DNA from: an uncultured Collinsella sp.
GTDB taxonomy: Bacteria; Actinomycetota; Coriobacteriia; Coriobacteriales; Coriobacteriaceae
Assembly (NCBI GenBank): GCA_900758375.1
Contig: CAAERJ010000011.1
Coordinates: 1-17,413, forward strand
Direction of reading: 5' to 3'
Length of the DNA stretch: 17,413 bases
Both the position numbers and the translations under genes were made by a program. Of this stretch, positions 8,403-15,001 are shown in pieces. Positions within the stretch are counted from its first letter, which is position 1, and each line of letters starts with the position of its first letter. A model generated the notes under the pieces. The model saw only the letters and a program-made list of their open reading frames with translations, ran no database searches and had not been told where the DNA came from.

Positions 8403-8484
8403 GGGGACAGACTTCTTTGCACCGTCTTGGTGTTCCGGGGACAGGTATTCTTGCACCACACTGGTGCAGATTAACTTGTCCCCC
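8403..8484. repeat. GGGGACA palindromic element after csoR
   Basis: Two direct copies of a 21-nt motif beginning GGGGACAG and ending TTGCACC or TTTGCACC (8403-8423 and 8437-8457) are followed by an inverted copy from GGTGCA to TTGTCCCC (8463-8483). The second and third arms can form a hairpin closed by GGGGACA/TGTCCCC outside and TGCACC/GGTGCA inside. The third arm also supplies the -35 of the next promoter. It resembles an extragenic repeat rather than a terminator, as there is no T-run. Confidence 0.75.
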
Positions 8485-8505
8485 TTGCTCTAAATCGGGT
8501 ATAAA
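8476..8505 (+). promoter_or_regulatory. Candidate promoter for the zinc-ribbon membrane protein gene
   Basis: TTGTCC (8476-8481) and TATAAA (8500-8505) are separated by 18 bp and lie 34 bp before the ATG at 8539. The -35 falls within the right arm of the GGGGACA element, so expression may depend on that repeat. Confidence 0.5.
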
Positions 8506-8538
8506 GGCGTGCAGCATATCGAACGAAAGGCAATTTGC

Positions 8539-9012
8539 ATGAATGACTTCATGAAAGGACGCAATGGCGCCGACGAGCTCACCATCGTGATGGGTTTTGC
8601 GGGCATCATCATCGCGATGATCGGATCGATAGCCCGCATCCAGTGGCTCAGCTGGATCGCCATCGCCGTCATCGTAATTGGCGTGCTGCGCGGCCTGTCC
8701 AAAAACATCGATGCACGTCGCAAGGAGAACGAGATCTTTGTCGCCGGCTCGGCTAAGGTCCCCGGCTTGGGCAAGTTCGTCGCCAGCTTGGGCGGCGGGG
8801 CCGCAGCGGCCAGCACCTCGCACGCGGCCGGCACCAGCAAGGAAGACTTTGAGCGTGCCAAGCGCACGGCCAAGAAGATGTGGAAGGGTCGCAAGACCAC
8901 GGCATACCTCAAGTGCCCCAACTGCGGCCAGATGCTCTCCGTTCCCAAGGGCAAAGGCAAGATCCGCGTCACCTGCCCCAAGTGCCACGCCAAGATGGAG
9001 ACGCGCTCCTAG
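8539..9012 (+). CDS. Small membrane protein with C-terminal zinc ribbon
   Basis: A 157-residue protein. Two hydrophobic helices lie at about 14-30 and 35-52. A positively charged and Gly/Ala-rich linker follows (about 53-123). The C-terminus is a zinc ribbon with CPNC (C126, C129) and CPKC (C146, C149), 17 residues apart. The loop after the second helix is rich in Arg/Lys, so the ribbon probably faces the cytoplasm. No enzymatic function is recognisable; zinc-ribbon membrane proteins of this kind occur widely without known role. The ATG at 8539 is chosen over an upstream in-frame GTG (8509), which lies only 4 nt past the -10; AAAGG lies 9 nt before the ATG. It has its own promoter and ends at a bidirectional terminator, so it looks monocistronic. 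Confidence 0.82.
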   Translation: MNDFMKGRNGADELTIVMGFAGIIIAMIGSIARIQWLSWIAIAVIVIGVLRGLSKNIDARRKENEIFVAGSAKVPGLGKFVASLGGGAAAASTSHAAGTSKEDFERAKRTAKKMWKGRKTTAYLKCPNCGQMLSVPKGKGKIRVTCPKCHAKMETRS

Positions 9013-9034
9013 CCGCAACACCATGGGACAAGAT

Positions 9035-9070
9035 AAAAGCCGAGGCCTCGCACTGAGACCTCGGCTTTTT
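9035..9070. terminator. Bidirectional intrinsic terminator between convergent genes
   Basis: AAAAGCCGAGG (9035-9045) pairs with CCTCGGCTTTT (9059-9069) around a 13-nt loop, with a T-run on the plus strand and a TTTT-containing exit on the minus strand. It serves the zinc-ribbon gene rightward and the amidohydrolase leftward. Confidence 0.9.
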
Positions 9071-9074
9071 GCAT

Positions 9075-9106
9075 GGGGCGACATCATTCGATAAAGCTGT
9101 CGCCCC
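9075..9106 (-). other. Extra inverted repeat downstream of the amidohydrolase
   Basis: GGGGCGAC (9075-9082) and GTCGCCCC (9099-9106) form a perfect 8-bp stem with a 16-nt loop, 13 bp beyond the amidohydrolase stop. No U-run follows directly; it precedes the bidirectional terminator and may protect the 3' end. Confidence 0.55.
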
Positions 9107-9119
9107 GTCGCGCCAGCGC

Positions 9120-10490
9120 CTAAGCTACGCCATCGCGAGCGAGCTCCTCTGCCAGGGCTTCTGCCGGCATGGTCATAATCGTGTCGAGCTCGGCGTCCAC
9201 CTCGGGAATATGCTTCACCTTGAGTTTGCGCACCAGATCGCCGCGACACATCACGTGCATCGGCTCACGCAGCGCGCACAGGTCATCGAGCGGGTTCTCG
9301 CGCGTCACCAGGATATCGGCGGCCTTACCGCACTCGATTGTGCCGGTCTCGCCGCCCAGCCCCAGCAGCTCGGCATTGACCTGCGTGGCCGTATGCAGCG
9401 CGAAGGCGTTGCTCACGCCCACATACTTGGCAAAATAGGCCACCTCACGCCACATGTCATACTGCGTCACGAACGGGCAGCTCGAATCCGTGCCTAGGCC
9501 CACCCTAACACCAGCTTCCAGTGCGGCACGGGCGCTCTCGATGATGCCCGAGCACACGATGTCGCCGTTCTTCTTTTGCGTATCGGTCGAATGAGTCTTT
9601 TCCGGATCGAGCAATACAAACGGCAGCGCCGGGCTGATAGTGCAGGTCACACTCGGCGCACGTCCCTCGAGCTGCGTACCCGCGGCGCCGCGGTACAGCT
9701 CCAGGATCTCGGGCGTCAACGGAGCGCCGTGCTCAATCGTGTCAACGCCGGCCTCAAGCGCGGCCTTCACGCCCTCGGTACTCTCGACATGAGCCATAAC
9801 CGGAAGGCCCATATCGTGCGCCGCCTTGCACGCCGCTGCGGCAACCTCCACGGGCATACGCAGCACACCCGGCTCGCCCACCTCGGTCGCGTCGAACACG
9901 CCACCCGTTACGAACAGTTTAATGACGTCGGCACCGCGCGCATACAGGTCGCGCACCTGTTCGGCCGCCTCGGCGGGACTGTTAGCCACCTGGGCGAACA
10001 AGCCAGCACCATGGCCCCCCGGCACCGTAACGCCCGTTCCCGGCGCCACCAGGCGAGGACCTTGATACTTGCCGGCATCGATAGCATCGCGCACGGCAAG
10101 ATCCGCAAACAGCGGGTCGCCCGCGCCACGCACCGTTGTCACGCCGCTTGCCAACTGCTGTTGGGCGCTGCCTTTGAGGATGTGGCGGACGATGGCGCGG
10201 CCCACCGGATTATCGAGCTTCTTCATCAGCGCGCCCGCATCGCCCGCCGAGACCGGCTTGCCCGAGCCGCACAAATGCACATGCATATTGATGAGACCTG
10301 GCATGAGATACGCCCCTGCCAGGTCGATGACCTCGGCACCTGCAGGCGCCTGCGCCACGGCACTCGGCCCCATCCACGTGATGAGACCACGCTCAACGAC
10401 CACGGCCATATCGGGCTGCGGCTCCATATGTTCCGAACCATCCAGGACGGTCGCATTGATAAACAACGTGGAACGATCGGCAGACGCCAT
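9120..10490 (-). CDS. Metal-dependent amidohydrolase (imidazolonepropionase/prolidase-like, COG1228 type)
   Basis: A 456-residue cytoplasmic hydrolase with the composite amidohydrolase fold: a small N-terminal beta part, a TIM barrel and a C-terminal return to the beta part. The metal and active-site residues are in place: HVH (H70, H72) in PGLINMHVH, the probable carbamylated Lys (K191) in VIKLF, H234 in MAHVES, H254 in TIEHG and D335 in GLGTDSS. This set matches the binuclear COG1228 group, which includes Xaa-Pro-type dipeptidases and imidazolonepropionase relatives. Its substrate cannot be told from sequence, and no histidine-degradation genes lie nearby. The ATG at 10490 is preferred over one at 10523 because GGGAGGA lies 7 nt upstream of it. 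It appears monocistronic, with array C 151 bp upstream and a terminator downstream. Confidence 0.9.
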   Translation of the reverse strand: MASADRSTLFINATVLDGSEHMEPQPDMAVVVERGLITWMGPSAVAQAPAGAEVIDLAGAYLMPGLINMHVHLCGSGKPVSAGDAGALMKKLDNPVGRAIVRHILKGSAQQQLASGVTTVRGAGDPLFADLAVRDAIDAGKYQGPRLVAPGTGVTVPGGHGAGLFAQVANSPAEAAEQVRDLYARGADVIKLFVTGGVFDATEVGEPGVLRMPVEVAAAACKAAHDMGLPVMAHVESTEGVKAALEAGVDTIEHGAPLTPEILELYRGAAGTQLEGRAPSVTCTISPALPFVLLDPEKTHSTDTQKKNGDIVCSGIIESARAALEAGVRVGLGTDSSCPFVTQYDMWREVAYFAKYVGVSNAFALHTATQVNAELLGLGGETGTIECGKAADILVTRENPLDDLCALREPMHVMCRGDLVRKLKVKHIPEVDAELDTIMTMPAEALAEELARDGVA

Positions 10491-10641
10491 ATCGAGTTCC
10501 TCCCTCACGATTAACTTGAACATTTGTCCATTATCACCCAGAGCGACAGGGTTGCTGCGGACATATCGGTTAACGGAGGGAAGAGAAGGGCGTGAGGATG
10601 AGCAGACCAGTGCAGCGATGCTTCGGTCGTTCCAGCAAAAC
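10491..10641. other. Leader region of the amidohydrolase gene
   Basis: No gene is seen. It holds the strong Shine-Dalgarno sequence (10500-10506 on the minus strand) and a GATAAT box around 10533-10538 that could be a minus-strand -10, but no good -35 goes with it. Array C begins at 10642. Confidence 0.4.
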
Positions 10642-10937
10642 GTCTTGATCTATAACAGTAAGCTCGGTTTTGAGCCGCCAGATGTTACAGATCGAGATTT
10701 TCAGTCGTGCGTCCAACCTTTGTCTCAATCTGTAACAGATAGACCGATTTTTGGCCATCAGATGTTACAGATCGAGATATTCCCAGCCCCGTCGTCAAAC
10801 GTCTAAATCTGTAACAAGTAGACAGGTTTTCGGCCTCTAGATGTTACAGATTGAGATCTTTCATCAGCCGCCAACCTTCCGTCTTGATCTGTAACAGTTA
10901 GAAGGCCAAACGGTCCCCTGTTGTTACAGATTGAGAC
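10642..10937. repeat. Palindromic repeat array C (4 units of 57 bp)
   Basis: The units are 10642-10698, 10722-10778, 10801-10857 and 10881-10937, with starts 80, 79 and 80 bp apart. The arms follow GTCTYRATCTGTAACA with its inverse (C1 has TATAACA; C3 has GTCTAA). Three linkers of 22-23 nt share CCAAC or similar, and the first and third are clearly related to a linker in array D. The last unit ends 8 bp from the stop codon of the DUF559-type gene. Confidence 0.95.
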
Positions 10938-10945
10938 GGTCCGCT

Positions 10946-11983
10946 TCAGTGCCCATACCACTGACGCTTCCATTCCTCAGCCAAATCGGCTCGCTGCGGA
11001 ATACCTGCTAGCCTCATCTTTTCAACCAGCTTTCCCGGATTCTTGAGCTCATCAAACGTGAACCGAAGCACCTTGTGTCCGAGCATTGTCAGATGGGACT
11101 CCCGCTGACGTTCTGCCACGAACGGGTCGACCCACTCCCGACCCTCGTCGTTCTGCAAGGTATACTTCCCCTTTCCGTCGAGCTCGCCGATGACACATGT
11201 CCCGTCCTCGAGCCTCCAGAAATAATCGACCCGAAACACCTGATTCGGGTCGAGCGGATCATGAAACTCCACCTGCAACTCTGGCACCGGAAAGCCGTAT
11301 GCAATAAAGAACGCTCGGAACCGAGACTCGCCACCGTTTTCGGACAGCCCGTCCGCATGCGACGCAATCACCTGCGCTCTGCGATACCCGCGCCTGCCCT
11401 CGCAATCGGCCTGGAGCCGTTCGCAGAGGTCGTCGCGTGACATGCCCTTCGCCCGCAATGCAGAATCGGCGATCGCCAGACCATACGAAAACGGCGCACG
11501 CAGCAGACAATCCTCCACCGTGCGCCAAAACGGCGTCACCCGCACGCCATCGACTTGTTCAAGCGCACCCGCCGTCTGCGGACGCAGCAGCCTACATCCC
11601 GTACTCAACGCCACCGAACAACCCGTCTTGACCAAGTAACGCGACCCGAGCAGATCATTCGGCACCTCCAGACCCCATATCAGCGCGGCGTCATACCCCC
11701 AAAACGCCCAATCGGGATGAAACTCGGCAAGCCCCTTGATGGTCCACCTCGCTCGCTCCGGCGGCGTCAACGCATCCCATTCATGCTGAAAACAGAATAG
11801 GTGCGATTCGGGCTCCGCAATATCGTCTGTGCCCACATGGCGCCGCAGCCACATGAGCTCGGCATTGTCGTGCGTCACAAGCAGCACGCCTTGTTCAGCC
11901 GCCTCCGTGAGCCTGGCAAGCATCCTATTCCGCGCCAAGGTGTTACGTGTTGCATGCTTGTGTTTAAAAACGGTATTAGACAC
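10946..11983 (-). CDS. AbiEi/DUF559-type protein with Vsr-like PD-(D/E)XK nuclease domain
   Basis: About 345 residues if started at GTG 11983. The N-terminal half (AAEQGVLLVTHDNAE, then WAFWGYDAALIWGLEVP and TPFWRTVEDCLLRAPF) follows the layout of actinobacterial proteins annotated as AbiEi-family antitoxin-like plus DUF559. The C-terminus has a Vsr-type nuclease signature: E219 in GESRFR, D253 in FRVDYFW, E267-x-D-G-K271 and ERQRESHLTMLGHKVLRFT. A catalytic set is therefore present, although activity in this family is unproven. No partner toxin is adjacent. The start is uncertain. The longest frame opens at ATG 12082 inside a palindromic repeat and would translate repeat DNA. GTG 11983 has GGTGA 5 nt upstream; GTG 11992-11998 and ATG 11923 are alternatives. 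Arrays C and D lie directly on both sides. Confidence 0.8.
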   Translation of the reverse strand: MSNTVFKHKHATRNTLARNRMLARLTEAAEQGVLLVTHDNAELMWLRRHVGTDDIAEPESHLFCFQHEWDALTPPERARWTIKGLAEFHPDWAFWGYDAALIWGLEVPNDLLGSRYLVKTGCSVALSTGCRLLRPQTAGALEQVDGVRVTPFWRTVEDCLLRAPFSYGLAIADSALRAKGMSRDDLCERLQADCEGRRGYRRAQVIASHADGLSENGGESRFRAFFIAYGFPVPELQVEFHDPLDPNQVFRVDYFWRLEDGTCVIGELDGKGKYTLQNDEGREWVDPFVAERQRESHLTMLGHKVLRFTFDELKNPGKLVEKMRLAGIPQRADLAEEWKRQWYGH

Positions 11984-12042
11984 TTCTATCACCACCACAT
12001 CGGAAAAATGGGCCGTCGCCGCTGTTGCCGCCGCCGACAAAT

Positions 12043-12421
12043 GTCTTGATCTGTAACAGTTACGGACACAAGCAGCCGCCAAACGTTACAGATCAAGACG
12101 TTCGCGCAGCATTGCACCTCTTTGTCTCGATCTGTAACAGAAAGACCGGTTTTTGGCCGCTAGATGTTACAGATCAAGATCTTTCGGTACCGCGTCCAAC
12201 CTTTGTCTCAATCTGTAACAGTTAGGTCGAATTTTGGCCTGTAGATGTTACAGATTGAGACTTTCCCCCAGCCAGGTTCCAAACGTCTCGATTTGTAACA
12301 GTTAGACGTTCTCCAGGCTCCCAAACGTTACAGATTTAGACAAACCAGCAGAGCCCAATCATTCGTCTCGATCTGTAACAGTTAGACCGTGTTTTGACGG
12401 CCAGATGTTACAGATCAAGAC
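12043..12421. repeat. Palindromic repeat array D (5 units of 57 bp)
   Basis: The units are 12043-12099, 12124-12180, 12205-12261, 12285-12341 and 12365-12421, with starts 81, 81, 80 and 80 bp apart. The arms follow GTCTYRATCTGTAACA and its inverse, with point changes (D4 has ATTTGTAACA; D1 and D4 have CGTTACA on the right). The linkers are 23-24 nt. The array fills the gap between two minus-strand genes, ending 42 nt from the stop of the upstream gene and 59 nt before the assigned start of the DUF559-type gene. Confidence 0.95.
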
Positions 12422-12463
12422 AAACCGGCGGAGAACGACGCGGCGGCGCCAGTCCAACGAGCC

Positions 12464-13171
12464 CTACTCCCATTCCTGTTCGTAGATGTTGAGGGACTTC
12501 ACATAACGTCCCTGCACACCCATAATGTCGCGGACCAGTCTCAGAAAGAAGCTGATACACGAGGTATCGAAACCATCCTCTAGGTCCTCGGGATGCACCG
12601 CGCCAGGCCCGTCGACCGCCGTATCGCTCAGGCGTGCAATGTCGTAGAGGTAGAGCTGCCCCGCCGTCAGCCAGACATCGTCGACGCACGCGATACGCAC
12701 CGCAATCGCACCTTCGCGCCAGTGCTCTTTTTTCACGATATGTGGGTCGTAGACATCAAAACGACGGTCGGTGCGCGTGTCACGCAGCGCGACCATACCA
12801 GTCGCAGGATCCTTGTCCAAAATGCCAAAGCGCGAGAAATACTGCGTGTCGCGCACCTGTTCGAGCCGCCTGAGCGAAGCAGGCGAAAGTGACGCCGGCG
12901 GTTCGTCAACATACAGCTCAAGCAGCGTCTTGCCGTGGCAATAGGAGCGCTCAAACAGCAGCCAATCGGTAAATGCCATGTTATAGGCCATGATTTCGTT
13001 TTGCGAAGGCTCCTCGCAATAGCTGAGCCATGGATCGACTATCACTTCGAACTGTGTGCGCGCCGACTCCAAAAACTGAAACTTGCGCAGCATCCAGAAC
13101 TGGGCCATGTCGGCAATATCGTTACCGACGGCCTCGGCCAGACGTCCCCGGTCCAAAACATGATCAGCCAT
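12464..13171 (-). CDS. Conserved-looking hypothetical protein, 235 residues
   Basis: I do not recognise this protein. It is soluble, acidic and rich in aromatic residues, without signal peptide, transmembrane helix or obvious catalytic motif. The first half looks helical (FWMLRKFQFLES, MAYNMAFTDWLLFER). The middle looks like beta strands (GMVALRDTRTDRRFDVYDPH, then EGAIAVRIACVDDVWLTAGQLYLYD), which could be a small barrel or an OB-like unit. That coding is real is supported by a strong GAGGAGG 5 nt before the ATG at 13171, codon bias like its neighbours and no frame interruption. It is read toward array D. A candidate promoter, a 12-bp iterated motif and a possible Shine-Dalgarno-masking hairpin lie upstream. 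Confidence 0.8.
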   Translation of the reverse strand: MADHVLDRGRLAEAVGNDIADMAQFWMLRKFQFLESARTQFEVIVDPWLSYCEEPSQNEIMAYNMAFTDWLLFERSYCHGKTLLELYVDEPPASLSPASLRRLEQVRDTQYFSRFGILDKDPATGMVALRDTRTDRRFDVYDPHIVKKEHWREGAIAVRIACVDDVWLTAGQLYLYDIARLSDTAVDGPGAVHPEDLEDGFDTSCISFFLRLVRDIMGVQGRYVKSLNIYEQEWE

Positions 13172-13176
13172 GGCAT

Positions 13177-13218
13177 CCTCCTCAAACTGATGAACCTCAA
13201 TTTGAGCTTACGAGGAGG
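13177..13218 (-). promoter_or_regulatory. Possible Shine-Dalgarno-masking hairpin
   Basis: In the minus-strand transcript, CCTCCTC (13218-13212) is exactly complementary to the Shine-Dalgarno GAGGAGG (13183-13177) of the 235-residue gene, with a 28-nt loop. Inside, CTCAAA can pair either with TTTGAG near the Shine-Dalgarno or with a local TTGAG, giving alternative folds. Confidence 0.4.
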
Positions 13219-13271
13219 GCCGGTGGTCGCCGCCAGCGCGGGCGAAATGGGCATCAGGCTGCAAACCAGAT

Positions 13272-13307
13272 GCTGACCGAATACTTGACGGAACGCTTGA
13301 CCGATAC
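13272..13307. repeat. Three 12-bp tandem direct repeats
   Basis: The units are GCTGACCGAATA, CTTGACGGAACG and CTTGACCGATAC (12 bp each), sharing the core TGAC(C/G)GA at 13274, 13286 and 13298. They abut a minus-strand TATAAC box (13313-13308), where they would cover the transcription start region, so they may be operator sites. Confidence 0.5.
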
Positions 13308-13335
13308 GTTATACCGAAGCAAAACCCCAGTTAAA
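13308..13335 (-). promoter_or_regulatory. Candidate promoter for the 235-residue gene
   Basis: The minus strand has TATAAC at 13313-13308, with a weak TTTAAC 16 bp upstream (13335-13330). The -35 is poor; the call rests on the -10 box and its location. Confidence 0.3.
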
Positions 13336-13444
13336 CATAGGCAAATAAACAGAGATTTTGAGCTTGTCAGCCGCAGCCATCACGAAAACAGCAAGGCACC
13401 GCGAGCCCGCACGTCAGCAAATGAGCAGTCAGACGTTAAGGGGT

Positions 13445-13459
13445 GTCCCCAACGACTAG
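13445..13459. repeat. Third GTCCCC arm beyond the gltD terminator
   Basis: GTCCCCAACGACTAG at 13445-13459 is a perfect inverted copy of the 15 bases at 13483-13497, which form one arm of the terminator hairpin. The two can therefore pair as an alternative 15-bp stem spanning the A-tract. Confidence 0.7.
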
Positions 13460-13461
13460 AC

Positions 13462-13499
13462 AAAAAAGCGCGTCCCCAATGACTAGTCGTTGGGGACGC
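13462..13499 (-). terminator. Intrinsic terminator of the gltBD operon
   Basis: On the minus strand, GCGTCCCCAA (13499-13490) pairs with TTGGGGACGC (13479-13470), with GACTAGTC palindromic in between, followed by a T6 run (13467-13462). It lies 15 bp past the gltD stop. Confidence 0.92.
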
Positions 13500-13514
13500 T
13501 CTTGAATGACTACC

Positions 13515-14996
<1,482 letters not shown>

Positions 14997-15001
14997 GGCA
15001 C

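Larger units (their letters stand above)
13172..13444. other. Intergenic region upstream of the 235-residue gene
   Basis: No gene is seen. It holds the leader and candidate promoter of the 12464-13171 gene and is less GC-rich than its surroundings between about 13300 and 13400. Open frames across it are short and lack ribosome-binding sites. Confidence 0.5.

Noticed and set aside
8005..9249. 414-residue open frame on the minus strand
   Set aside because: It covers csoR and the zinc-ribbon gene antisense, crosses a terminator and a palindrome, has repeat-derived ends and resembles nothing. It is a GC-driven shadow frame.
10501..10581. Anti-Shine-Dalgarno pairing for the amidohydrolase (GAGGGA with TCCCTC 70 nt upstream)
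   Set aside because: Only six bases across a long loop; this is expected by chance for a purine-rich ribosome site and has no inner support.
11984..12082. N-terminal extension of the DUF559-type protein to ATG 12082
   Set aside because: The extra residues are encoded by palindromic repeat DNA and the following spacer, have no family resemblance and no ribosome-binding site.
13285..13315. Plus-strand promoter-like pair TTGACG and TATACC
   Set aside because: The spacing is long, no plus-strand gene follows, and the TTGAC belongs to the 12-bp iterated motif.
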